A stretch of DNA of 64,000 bases from Xanthostigma xanthostigma (taxonomy: Eukaryota > Arthropoda > Insecta > Raphidioptera > Raphidiidae). The stretch's first letter is position 1. The number at the start of each line of letters is the position of its first letter. Positions 63,201-64,000 of this stretch are shown here, piece by piece. Made by a program: the position numbers and the translations under genes. The notes below the pieces were generated by a model. That model had not been told where the DNA came from. It was given only the letters and a program-made list of their open reading frames with translations, and ran no database searches. The DNA lies in the NCBI GenBank assembly GCA_963575645.1, contig OY754465.1, positions 46,588,401-46,652,400 of the forward strand, written 5' to 3'.

Positions 63201-63325
63201 ATACATTCTCTCCAATGTATTCAACGTTATCTCTGTTTCCTCAAGAATTGCCACTCTTTCAAAGAGAATATCGCTCCGGTTTATACAATACAAGTCTATA
63301 CTATATCTCCAAAATGATTGCTGTG
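12508..63325 (+). CDS. st: scarlet ortholog: ABCG half-transporter (11 exons, 3' end outside window)
   Basis: The spliced product of the eleven exons listed separately is 500 residues, and every intron phase is consistent. Seen in order: a SYSRWSPSEEG motif before the NBD (exon 2), Walker A GSSGAGKST (113-121), Q-loop Gln160, signature LSGGE (221-225), Walker B LLFCDE (241-246), D-loop GLDS, H-loop His278 in TIHQPSS, then YNPADF and the start of the membrane domain (RDPSVQFLR, about 411-419; QGALF and SENTFSPMYS in exon 11). NBD before TMD is the ABCG layout. From knowledge of the family, the YSKWSP-like N-terminal motif, the KVLSGGE context, NPADF and the SENTxxPMYS segment point to Scarlet rather than White or Brown. 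Scarlet pairs with White in pigment-granule membranes to import kynurenine-type ommochrome precursors. The fly protein is about 666 residues, so roughly a quarter is missing here. The gene covers more than 50 kb because its introns are full of transposons. Confidence 0.95.
12793..13479. mobile_element. piggyBac-type MITE, copy 1
   Basis: 687 bp with inverted ends GGAGGTTGAGCCGTT and GGAGGTTGATCCGTT, flanked by TTAA at 12789-12792 and 13480-13483. It lies 165 bp after scarlet exon 1. No transposase. Confidence 0.85.
13484..13892. other. AT-rich intron DNA, nothing recognised
   Basis: No conserved ends or coding sequence seen. Confidence 0.5.
13893..14365 (+). repeat. family M repeat, copy 2
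   Basis: Module 1 (about 13896-14025) comes first, then module 2 ending at ATCGAGGTATGAAG. Module 1 is a palindrome with CATGATGCC and GGGCATCATG at its centre. Confidence 0.75.
14756..15226 (+). repeat. family M repeat, copy 3
   Basis: Same order as copy 2 and only about 400 bp downstream of it. It ends at GATCGAGGTATGAAG just before the 108-bp tandem array. Confidence 0.75.
15315..15576 (+). repeat. 108-bp tandem repeat, about 2.5 units
   Basis: Units start at 15315, 15423 and 15531 (GACGCGAGTTTAACATTTTT). The period of exactly 108 bases keeps a reading frame open across the array (15189-15584), giving a 36-residue repeated peptide. Composition and context suggest a minisatellite, not a gene. 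Confidence 0.85.
15868..16115 (+). repeat. dispersed repeat R1, partial copy 2
   Basis: Begins GGGTCGCAGTACAAAGCCCT and follows copy 1 through GCCCTGCCGACAGTACAGTG and TAAATAGGTTTGGGGCAGTG, then diverges. Confidence 0.65.
16116..17671. other. intron DNA, nothing recognised
   Basis: AT-rich with a short G-rich run at 16560-16572. Overlapping frames of 60-94 codons near 16565-17310 show no recognisable motif. Confidence 0.45.
17672..18154. mobile_element. hAT MITE with perfect 8-bp target duplication
   Basis: Ends CAGTACCGGATTAAG and CAGTGCCGGATTAACC (complement), flanked by CAAAAAAT at 17664-17671 and 18155-18162. Length 483 bp. Confidence 0.9.
18163..18891. other. intron DNA, nothing recognised
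   Basis: A GC-richer patch at about 18230-18350 (CGCGACACTCG, GCGGCGCGCG) has no matching ends or frame. Confidence 0.45.
18892..19208. mobile_element. foldback element
   Basis: Arms of about 110-140 bp start AAAAAAACGGTTGGACCGAT on both outer ends. The left arm has an extra block near 18949-18970. No target duplication identified. Confidence 0.75.
19567..19826. mobile_element. foldback MITE family F, copy 1
   Basis: Inverted arms share AAAACATAAATGTGAAAAAG, GGGAGCCAA and GATCTAAAAAGGTG. A related, shorter copy lies at 32681-32896. Confidence 0.75.
19827..20871. other. intron DNA, nothing recognised
   Basis: AT-rich, no clear ends or coding motif. Confidence 0.45.
20872..21229. mobile_element. 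long foldback with hammerhead-like motifs in both arms
   Basis: The arms (about 175 bp each) are near-perfect complements starting ATACTTAGGTATTTAGTCG. Near the centre each strand carries CCGAAGA/T-T-GG..-loop-GC.-GAAACGTCAG: minus strand 21009-21043 and plus strand 21065-21102. Confidence 0.75.
21431..21466. repeat. (AT)n microsatellite
   Basis: Alternating TA run just outside a Helitron-like 3' end. Confidence 0.9.
21468..22431. mobile_element. two Helitron-like repeats, tail to tail
   Basis: The left part ends at CTAG 21468 in minus orientation (GCTCGCCCGG stem nearby, GGAGATTAGCGCGGCC toward its start near 22260). The right part (about 22304-22431) is a plus-oriented 3' end with GCGTGCGAAGCCGCGGGTAG followed by CTAG|T. 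Confidence 0.55.
22432..23805. other. intron DNA, nothing recognised
   Basis: Homopolymer-rich sequence. The short minus-strand frames at 22444-22638 and 22834-23031 lack recognisable motifs. Confidence 0.45.
23806..24515. mobile_element. TACAG-type TIR element, almost fully palindromic
   Basis: 710 bp with ends TACAGAATGTTTC and TACCGGGTGTTTCG (complement), TA on both flanks. The two halves are diverged inverted copies over about 300 bp each (AAAGTCCC, CGGCTGAATAT, GAGAGATT, CCATTTAAAATTTCGGAG). The 161-codon frame across it is a by-product of the repeat. Confidence 0.8.
24532..25757 (+). mobile_element. non-autonomous Helitron with internal 320-bp tandem array
   Basis: Begins A|TCATATTAATATTATAAATG, ends with hairpin GCGGGCGTAGCCGC and CTAG|T. 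Inside, units starting AATATTATAAATGCGAATG at 24539, 24858, 25179 and 25498 repeat with a period of 319-321 bp; the last unit is cut short by the 3' terminal part. Confidence 0.88.
25758..27045. other. intron DNA, nothing recognised
   Basis: AT-rich, no feature seen. Confidence 0.5.
27046..27606 (+). repeat. lepidopteran-type GGTTCCGTACC repeat
   Basis: Begins GGGTTCCGTACCCGAAGG, continues with CTATTACTAAGCCTCCGCTG and GTTGAAATTTTCACACAATG, and ends in GAGTCCGACTCGCACTTGAC plus a T run. I recall this arrangement as very common in moth and butterfly genomes. Confidence 0.7.
27607..28134. other. intron DNA, nothing recognised
   Basis: AT-rich, no feature seen apart from the AT-rich body of the adjacent tRNA-like repeat. 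Confidence 0.5.
28135..28198 (-). repeat. tRNA-Gly-like SINE head or degenerate tRNA
   Basis: On the minus strand an A box (GGTTCAGTGGTAGAAT) and a B box (GAGTTCGATTCC) are spaced as in tRNA-Gly, but the acceptor ends do not pair. An AT-rich body follows at lower coordinates. Best read as a tRNA-derived SINE or tRNA relic. Confidence 0.6.
28199..29136. other. intron DNA, nothing recognised
   Basis: A possible diffuse RTE-like tail near 28590-28700; otherwise featureless. Confidence 0.45.
29137..29575. mobile_element. PIF/Harbinger-type MITE, family H, copy 1
   Basis: Ends AGGCCTGCACACAAGGCTAG and AGGCCACTGCACACGAGGCT (complement), flanked by TTA at 29134-29136 and 29576-29578. The interior is homologous to the copy at 61799-62265. 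Confidence 0.85.
29576..30251. other. intron DNA, nothing recognised
   Basis: AT-rich, no feature seen. Confidence 0.5.
30478..32102. mobile_element. TIR element nested in the preceding one
   Basis: Ends share TGAAAAAGTC and, further in, CCCCGGAATAACTCTTTTTC and TCGAATAAAAAAATGTTTGA as inverted copies. The right end starts TATCCGGGGTGTTG, resembling the TACAGGGTG class. It contains a 120-bp direct repeat. Confidence 0.65.
31071..31300 (+). repeat. 120-bp direct repeat, about two units
   Basis: Units start at 31071 and 31191 (GATAAAGGGGTATGCGAATT). Each holds sub-repeats of GTATGCGAATT. It creates the repetitive minus-strand 157-codon frame at 31041-31514, which is not a gene. Confidence 0.85.
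32318..32434. repeat. (AAT)n microsatellite
   Basis: About 117 bp of AAT repeats with a few interruptions (AATTATAAT). Confidence 0.95.
32681..32896. mobile_element. foldback MITE family F, copy 2
   Basis: Ends ATGCCACCAAAAACATAAAT and ATGACACCAAAAACATAAAT (complement). The arms share GGCAAGTTTT.ACTTGGCAAG with copy 1 at 19567-19826. Confidence 0.75.
33289..33964. mobile_element. piggyBac-type MITE, copy 2 (inverted relative to copy 1)
   Basis: Flanked by TTAA at 33285-33288 and 33965-33968, and collinear with the reverse complement of 12793-13479 throughout. Confidence 0.83.
34162..34550. mobile_element. TACAG-type TIR element
   Basis: Ends TACTATATGTCCCATTCTAA and TACGGGGTGTCCCATTTTAA (complement). 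An internal block around 34318-34375 recurs inverted at 57711-57780. Confidence 0.6.
34551..36173. other. intron DNA, nothing recognised
   Basis: A GC-richer patch at about 35880-36100 shows no frame or ends. Confidence 0.45.
36182..36789. mobile_element. degenerate hAT element with 8-bp target duplication
   Basis: Flanked by GTACTGCA at 36174-36181 and 36790-36797. The left end is CAGGGTCGATTTTAACC. Subterminal GGCTCTGGGCAC and GGGCCCTGGGCAC resemble common hAT MITEs. The terminal repeats have diverged. It lies about 150 bp before exon 2. Confidence 0.55.
36947..37121 (+). CDS. st: scarlet exon 2
   Basis: The acceptor is TTTGTTTCAG and the donor is AATG|GTCATT. It encodes residues 41-98 plus one base of codon 99. 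The peptide runs from KDAVCTALDD through LTRSYSRWSPSEEGVTLAWR and DLSVYAHARV to KKIITN. This matches the conserved stretch before the NBD in Scarlet proteins (SYSKWSP, then LVWRDL). Read-through hits a stop two codons after the donor. The internal ATG at 36986-36988 is a conceivable alternative start if exon 1 is not used. Confidence 0.93.
37122..38019. other. scarlet intron 2
   Basis: 898 bp, AT-rich, no repeat ends recognised. Confidence 0.6.
38020..38068 (+). CDS. st: scarlet exon 3 (first half of Walker A)
   Basis: A 49-nt exon between acceptor TGTTTACAG and donor GTAGTG. It enters in phase 1 and leaves in phase 2, encoding VTGAVRSGSMVALMGS. The exon ends inside Walker A, splitting the second serine of GSSGAGKST. 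Confidence 0.95.
38183..38483. mobile_element. short TACAG-type TIR element
   Basis: Ends TACAGAGTATTCACC and TACAGAGTAATGAATC (complement). TA precedes the left end; the right flank is TT. It lies in intron 3. Confidence 0.55.
38484..39354. other. intron 3 DNA, nothing recognised
   Basis: AT-rich, no feature seen. Confidence 0.5.
39355..39618. mobile_element. GC-rich PIF/Harbinger-like MITE
   Basis: 264 bp with TIRs carrying CACGCGTGGCCAGCACCGCC and CACACGTGGCCAGCACCGCC, flanked by TAA at 39352-39354 and 39619-39621. The interior repeats GGCACGATTGTGT.GAGGGC-like units. Confidence 0.8.
39986..40250. mobile_element. hAT MITE
   Basis: 265 bp, ends CAGTGGCGTAACTATACCG and CAGTGGCGTAACAATAGGG (complement), flanked by ACTTTTTT and AGTTTTTT (7 of 8 bases alike). 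Confidence 0.88.
40251..41356. other. intron 3 DNA, nothing recognised
   Basis: AT-rich, no feature seen. Confidence 0.5.
41357..41745 (-). repeat. family M repeat, copy 4
   Basis: Module 2 first (CTTCATACCTCGATCGAAAG to ACCGAGGTATGAAG), then module 1 (CCACACTGGCCGAAAGTGTG with its complement). Orientation as copy 1. It ends about 340 bp before exon 4. Confidence 0.78.
42087..42136 (+). CDS. st: scarlet exon 4 (second half of Walker A)
   Basis: A 50-nt exon between acceptor TGATTATAG and donor GTATGT. It completes Walker A (SGAGKST, catalytic Lys119) and continues LMSALAFRTP. The preceding intron is 4.0 kb and the following one is 551 bp, mostly a Helitron. Confidence 0.95.
42158..42555 (+). 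mobile_element. Helitron-like repeat filling intron 4
   Basis: Starts near TACTAATATTAAAATGCGAA and ends at GTGCAGAGCCGCGGTTAGCA followed by ACTAG|T. It occupies about 400 of the 551 intron bases. Confidence 0.75.
42688..42824 (+). CDS. st: scarlet exon 5 (Q-loop)
   Basis: 137 nt between acceptor TTTTGCAG and donor GTATGA, encoding residues 132-177. It contains GTVVEGDILINGRPIG, the Q-loop HQEDLF (Gln160) and GSLTVLEHMNIM. GSLTVLEH is highly conserved in White/Scarlet/Brown transporters. Confidence 0.96.
43114..43476. mobile_element. foldback in intron 5 with 140-bp near-perfect arms
   Basis: The arms (43114-43257 and 43337-43476) share CTAAGTAGTTGAACGTACGT, CAGTCTAGTATATCTAAG and GAGTCGGCGTCAA as inverted copies with almost no mismatch; the loop is about 80 bp. 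The low divergence suggests a recent insertion or gene conversion. Confidence 0.85.
43534..43941 (+). repeat. retroposon 3' region: duplicated 160-bp unit, poly-A, GTCGAATTGAGAACCTCC tail
   Basis: Two diverged units (43534-43689 and 43694-43856) share CCTTAGGGT and GTATACCCT plus CACTCTGTAAAAAGTTATG-like text. An A-rich run (43857-43887) and CGTCGAATTGAGAACCTCCT follow, a tail I recall from lepidopteran repeats. Confidence 0.65.
43942..44295. other. end of intron 5
   Basis: A cluster of CTACGA/TCGTAG motifs near 44040-44130, including the inverted pair CAACTACGAGT (44042) and ACTCGTAGTTG (44090). No known element. Confidence 0.4.
44296..44466 (+). CDS. st: scarlet exon 6 (ABC signature)
   Basis: 171 nt in phase 0 at both ends. 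The acceptor is TTTTTTTTAAG and the donor GTGAGT. It encodes ARLKLDRFVPSHVRKRKV, then LLNNLGL, TRIG and the ABC signature KVLSGGEKKRLAFATE (221-225 in the spliced protein). Confidence 0.96.
44777..45015 (+). CDS. st: scarlet exon 7 (Walker B, D-loop, H-loop)
   Basis: 239 nt between acceptor TTTTTTCAG and donor GTATGC. It encodes LLTNPPLLFCDEPTTGLDS, then TIVVTIHQPSSELF and LLVADGRIAFTG, ending in FFK. Walker B Asp245/Glu246 and the switch His278 are intact. The 14.2-kb intron that follows is the second largest. Confidence 0.97.
45016..45532. other. start of intron 7, nothing recognised
   Basis: AT-rich. Overlapping frames at 45023-45416 have no motif. Confidence 0.5.
45533..46130. mobile_element. 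TIR element with pogo/CENP-B-like transposase relic
   Basis: The ends are inverted: TAGGGTAGGACGGGGGAATG on the left and, reverse complemented, TAGGGGAGGGAGGGGGAATG on the right. The interior encodes a transposase fragment on the minus strand (listed separately). The element directly abuts the Ginger-like element. Confidence 0.65.
45753..45923 (-). pseudogene. pogo/Tigger (CENP-B-like HTH) transposase fragment
   Basis: The minus strand reads GAEQVKLLGSLYYGLSVADL, then RKLVYKFAERN and KTAGLDWGHYFMRP before a TGA. The order GLTxxDVRxLAYxxAxRN, then MAGxDWxxxFMxRHP, is that of pogo/Tigger/jerky-type transposase N-termini. About 55 residues are preserved; an in-frame stop lies upstream and the DDE core is missing. 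Confidence 0.68.
46137..46938. mobile_element. DNA transposon relic with about 200-bp terminal inverted repeats (Ginger-like)
   Basis: The left end (about 46150-46340) and the right end (about 46725-46938) are inverted copies. They share AAAATTAGGCTTTTTA, TAGGGATTTTATAAAAA, CCGGCAAAACGCG and AGGCAAATTGAT. The centre carries the integrase relic. Long TIRs plus an integrase-type core fit Ginger elements. I could not find a clear target duplication. Confidence 0.65.
46470..46655 (+). pseudogene. integrase relic, Ginger/KRBA2 type
   Basis: An open stretch encodes CQVKKSQPHKGLVV, then RRQIDLIDFQSAPDEKYKW and LQDHAT, a stop at 46623-46625, and in the same frame FLHLRPLQS. This matches the start of the DDE integrase core in KRBA2/Ginger-type proteins, where QVDLIDMQS precedes YKWIxxYQDHLTKF and LRPL. 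The first catalytic Asp region is present; the rest is absent. It sits between long inverted repeats (see the enclosing element), as expected for a Ginger DNA transposon. Family assignment comes from recalled motifs. Confidence 0.72.
47577..47898 (+). repeat. family M repeat, copy 5
   Basis: Module 1 (ACATCACAAGGGCCGAAAG with its complement) then a shorter module 2 ending ATCGAGGTATGAAGAAAAAA. The middle of module 2 differs from the other copies. Confidence 0.7.
48101..50720. mobile_element. 2.6-kb palindromic element with about 1.2-kb arms
   Basis: Left arm 48127-49345 and right arm 49465-50684 are almost base-for-base inverted copies; positions sum to about 98810. The outermost ends are GGCCAGTCATAT and GCCCGGTCATAT (complement), flanked by TA. 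Each arm contains about three units of a roughly 190-bp tandem repeat (ATTACCGAAAACCATTTT, GACAAAATACCGTCGTATTT), and the about 120-bp loop is one more unit. Identical 62-codon frames appear on opposite strands in the arms (48894-49082 and 49728-49916). They are repeat by-products. Confidence 0.9.
51098..51775 (-). repeat. dispersed repeat R1, copy 3
   Basis: Inverted relative to copy 1. Both ends of copy 1 are recognisable (GGACCTAGGGGTCGGACCAA; GTCGGCAGGGTTTGGCACTG). It includes an (AT)n run at 51226-51262 and the CGGCCCGACAGGACCGGA block. Confidence 0.75.
51843..52336. mobile_element. foldback with internal repeats
   Basis: Arms of about 215 bp begin ACTTCGTTCTGTGCTAAATT on both ends. Within each arm the motif AATTTCGAGG...GAAATTGAAAT occurs twice or more. 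The loop is about 65 bp. Confidence 0.82.
52666..52815 (-). pseudogene. non-LTR retrotransposon ORF2 C-terminus
   Basis: On the minus strand the frame reads IRVHNNLPIKIREIKDERIF, then KNFLLANNYYSLKEYF and a stop at 52666-52668. An LP..IR.....FKxxLKxFLLxNxFYSxxEYF end is typical of Jockey/RTE/CR1-type ORF2 proteins. Downstream lies a short 3' UTR with AATAAA-like and TAT/ATT-rich sequence to about 52575, as for a 5'-truncated LINE insert. The exact clade is not resolved. Confidence 0.7.
52850..53036 (-). repeat. tRNA-headed SINE with AT-rich body
   Basis: The minus strand has a tRNA-like head (about 52965-53036) with A box TGGCCGAACGGTTAAGA and B box GGGTTCGATTCCC. The acceptor ends do not pair. 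The body at lower coordinates is very AT-rich and includes ATATCAAATGGAAATAAAAT, nearly the same as the body beside the 54331-54400 head. The body limits are approximate. Confidence 0.6.
53037..54239. other. intron 7 DNA between the two SINEs
   Basis: No coding motif. Long A/T runs; the frame at 53427-53627 is not recognisable. Confidence 0.45.
54240..54400 (-). repeat. tRNA-headed SINE with AT-rich body
   Basis: On the minus strand, box A (GGCGCAATGGTTATGCC) and box B (GGGTTCGAATCC) form a tRNA-like head at 54331-54400. The body at lower coordinates contains ATATCAAGTGGAATAAAATA, related to the 52.9-kb SINE. The two heads are not the same tRNA, so a shared body with different heads is possible. 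Confidence 0.55.
54655..54705. repeat. (ACGT)n-rich microsatellite
   Basis: Repeated GTAC/ACGT tetranucleotides, self-complementary. Confidence 0.9.
54967..55358. mobile_element. foldback with two hammerhead-like motifs
   Basis: Arms of about 140 bp start TCAATAAATAAAATTATCGA. Each carries TTCTGAAGAAG.TCCAAATC followed by CGGACCGAAACGTTAAT: minus strand 55032-55066 and plus strand 55256-55298. Confidence 0.75.
55359..56052. other. sequence upstream of the THAP fragment
   Basis: Contains a short (CA)n at 55700-55713. Nothing else recognised; possible promoter of the THAP gene not identifiable. Confidence 0.45.
56053..56614 (+). pseudogene. broken THAP-domain gene fragment (P-element-type transposase or THAP protein)
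   Basis: Exon 1 (56053-56117) opens with MVRQCVVCKKMDYSNPGLIF, containing the CxxC half of a C2CH zinc finger, and ends at a consensus donor GTAAGT. Exon 2 starts at 56409 after TTGTTGTAG and continues in phase with FPVNHERRQRWM, the FPxxxxRRxxW core of THAP domains. At about 56443 the frame shifts. The remaining THAP sequence (DILDLRKQ, FAQICSDYFDRSDI, RRQIRPDADPQFN) is in another frame up to a donor at 56615. The expected CxxH reads CSDY, so the last zinc ligand is lost. THAP domains bind DNA in P-element transposases and in cellular regulators. It lies in scarlet intron 7 on the same strand. No catalytic domain was recognised downstream. Confidence 0.8.
56615..58595. other. intron 7 DNA
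   Basis: A fragment at 57711-57780 is the reverse complement of part of the 34162-34550 element. Otherwise no ends or coding motif; no transposase catalytic domain follows the THAP fragment in any frame I read. Confidence 0.45.
58596..58690 (-). repeat. dispersed repeat R2, uninterrupted copy
   Basis: On the minus strand: ATGCTGGGTTGCAAAAAGTA, then AATCTGATTTGACAATGACC and TTAGAATGTGATCATAGG. The same sequence flanks the hAT insertion at 8236-8304/9355-9410. Traces at 10931-10955/11410-11430 and 14660-14700 also match. Confidence 0.7.
58691..59191. other. end of intron 7
   Basis: Nothing recognised; two overlapping frames on opposite strands (58793-59044) are noise. Confidence 0.5.
59192..59384 (+). 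CDS. st: scarlet exon 8 (linker to membrane domain)
   Basis: 193 nt between acceptor TATGTTTGCAG and donor GTAAAT. It encodes SQGYECPANYNPADFFIRTL, then PGSEDASKYAV, ICDHFAVSDAAKQ and EFHMGATQD. The CPxxYNPADF motif follows the NBD in all eye-pigment ABCG proteins, and the DQFAVSSAAKQ-like segment is specific to Scarlet. It ends in phase 0, so it cannot join the 61651 exon directly: that would read TAA. Confidence 0.95.
59458..59520 (+). repeat. hAT-like 5' end fragment
   Basis: GTGTTTTTCAAAGTATGGGT followed by CGCGACCCCAGGGCGGTCGC, a common hAT-type terminus. No matching 3' end found nearby. Confidence 0.45.
59955..60054 (+). repeat. 50-bp tandem duplication
   Basis: CGTGGGAGAAATAATATATT and its continuation occur twice, at 59955 and 60005, with one mismatch noticed. 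Confidence 0.9.
60299..60428. mobile_element. small MITE
   Basis: Inverted ends TATTATGTGCGACTA and TATATTGTGCGACTA. The centre GCACTCGCTGCGCTCGTGC is shared, inverted, with the MITE at 7298-7438. Confidence 0.6.
60598..61545. other. end of intron 8
   Basis: Nothing recognised apart from the acceptor of the microexon. Confidence 0.5.
61546..61577 (+). CDS. st: scarlet exon 9, 32-nt microexon
   Basis: A 32-nt exon with a good acceptor (TTGTTTTCAG) and a consensus donor (GTAAGT). It encodes QTSFERLEKT plus two bases of a Phe codon. It solves a phase problem: exon 8 ends in phase 0 while exon 10 must be entered in phase 2, and 32 nt gives exactly that change. The following intron is only 73 bp. 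The peptide fills part of the variable linker between the EFHMG segment and the first membrane helix, where fly Scarlet has about 15 residues. Inferred from phase and splice consensus. Confidence 0.85.
61651..61756 (+). CDS. st: scarlet exon 10 (start of membrane domain)
   Basis: 106 nt between acceptor TTTTTTTCAG and donor GTAAGA. It encodes NPEFWWVKLMWLTYRCVLQV, then IRDPSVQFLRICQKI. The LxRDPxxQxLRxxQKI motif is the amphipathic connecting helix just before TM1. A Harbinger-type MITE starts about 43 bp after the donor. Confidence 0.95.
61799..62265. mobile_element. Harbinger-type MITE, family H, copy 2
   Basis: Ends GTCCGCTGCACACGAGGCTA and GGCCGCAGCACACGAGGCTA (complement). The interior matches 29137-29575 closely (GAGCAAAACGTGTCTGTTGT, CTGACTCTGAGC). 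I cannot see a clean TTA duplication. It starts 43 bp after the exon 10 donor. Confidence 0.75.
62266..63097. other. rest of intron 10
   Basis: GC-richer around 62440-62640; no frame or repeat end recognised. Confidence 0.45.
63098..63325 (+). CDS. st: scarlet exon 11 (TM1-TM2 region)
   Basis: 228 nt in phase 0, between acceptor TTTTTTAG and donor GTAAAA. It encodes AIGLMAGLCYLGTTALSQSG (TM1 and first loop), GIQSVQGALFIFVSENTFSP (TM2), then LFPQELPLFQREYRSGLYN and YYISKMIAV. QGALF, SENT and the LFxRExxSGLY box are diagnostic of ABCG membrane domains. Remaining exons lie downstream of this window. Confidence 0.96.
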
Positions 63326-63663
63326 GTAAAAATATTTTTATACTTTATTAATTAATGGAAATATTACACCCATCCTCAGGATTACGAAAACTGAAATTAT
63401 TATTTTTGAATTTTGTGAAAAACTATAAATTATGATTATTCTTGTATTTTCAAATATCTCCTTTTTCCATCTAAACTGATAGTTTTTAAGTTTTTCGGCT
63501 TATTATGAGCAGTCGAGAAATGCAATTTACGCTTGTACAAAAATAAATGCAATTATACATCATTTATTGATCCTAAATTTATATAATTTAAATTAATAAA
63601 TGCAAATATTTTGAGTAAAAATTATAATTTTCGTAAAAATATTATTAAGACAAAAAGTTGCGA
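63326..63663. other. start of intron 11
   Basis: AT-rich up to the antisense tRNA-Asn; nothing else seen. Confidence 0.55.
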
Positions 63664-63680
63664 CGCCCTCGGGTGGGCTC

Positions 63681-63717
<37 letters not shown>

Positions 63718-63737
63718 GCCAATTGCGCCACGAAGGC
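63664..63737 (-). tRNA. tRNA-Asn (anticodon GTT), antisense in scarlet intron 11
   Basis: Read on the minus strand, this 74-nt sequence folds as a complete cloverleaf. The acceptor stem GCCTTCG/CGAGGGC has all seven pairs, one of them G-U. The D arm is TGGCGCAATTGGC, the anticodon loop CTGTTAA has GTT, the T arm is GGTGG-TTCGAGC-CCACC, and G73 is the discriminator. A TTTTT terminator follows within 15 bases (63652-63656 on the + strand). Unlike the SINE heads in this window, the acceptor stem is intact, so a functional gene is likely. Confidence 0.93.
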
Positions 63738-64000
63738 GCTGGGGTGGGGCAGCGTTTCTTTTGGAATAAAAATATAAGCGAATATAATAATTAAAATACA
63801 AATAAATAATTGTTTTGTTTGCTGTTATATAATAACAAAACACTTATAATTGACATTACAATGAAATATTAGAAAAAAATATTTTTCTAGCAATGGTACT
63901 GTCGGGAATCAATTATGAATTGTTCACTATCGCGATAGCTGAATTATCATTTATTCTACAATGACACATCCAAACAATCCACTTTTGCTTAGTAAAGCAT

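Overview
This is an insect nuclear window, most likely Lepidoptera. It is AT-rich and intron-rich. It holds repeats typical of moth and butterfly genomes: the GGTTCCGTACC...GAGTCCGACTCGCAC repeat at 27046-27606, the GTCGAATTGAGAACCTCC tail near 43890, and several small Helitron-like elements ending in CTAG|T. The order-level call rests on recalled repeat types and is an inference.

The only host protein gene I can support is an ortholog of scarlet, an ABCG half-transporter that loads ommochrome precursors into eye pigment granules. It lies on the + strand, and eleven coding exons were assembled by splice sites, phase and motif order. They are at 12508-12627, 36947-37121, 38020-38068, 42087-42136, 42688-42824, 44296-44466, 44777-45015, 59192-59384, 61546-61577, 61651-61756 and 63098-63325. 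They join without a phase conflict into exactly 500 codons. These cover the N-terminus, the whole nucleotide-binding domain and the first membrane segments. The rest, about 170 residues by comparison with the fly protein, must lie beyond position 64000. Introns range from 73 bp to 24.3 kb.

The remainder is mobile and repeated DNA. Positions 1-12507, upstream of the start codon, hold a Harbinger-type MITE, a foldback element, a pogo-type MITE, a hAT element split by a Helitron, a second hAT element and one copy of a two-module repeat (family M). Intron 1 (12628-36946) holds two piggyBac-type MITEs in opposite orientation, two more M copies, hAT elements, Helitrons (one with an internal 320-bp tandem array), foldbacks, a Harbinger MITE and a nested pair of TIR elements. 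Intron 7 (45016-59191) holds a pogo-type transposase relic, a Ginger/KRBA2-type integrase relic between about 200-bp inverted repeats, a 2.6-kb palindrome nested in a 3.4-kb TIR element, a LINE ORF2 tail, two tRNA-headed SINEs and a broken THAP-domain gene. Intron 11 carries an intact antisense tRNA-Asn gene.

One recurring theme is inverted repeats inside a transcribed gene. At least ten elements would fold into long hairpins in the scarlet pre-mRNA. Four or five of these carry a shared hammerhead-ribozyme-like motif, CTGANGA-N-stem-GAAACGTY, as expected for Penelope-like retroelement ends.
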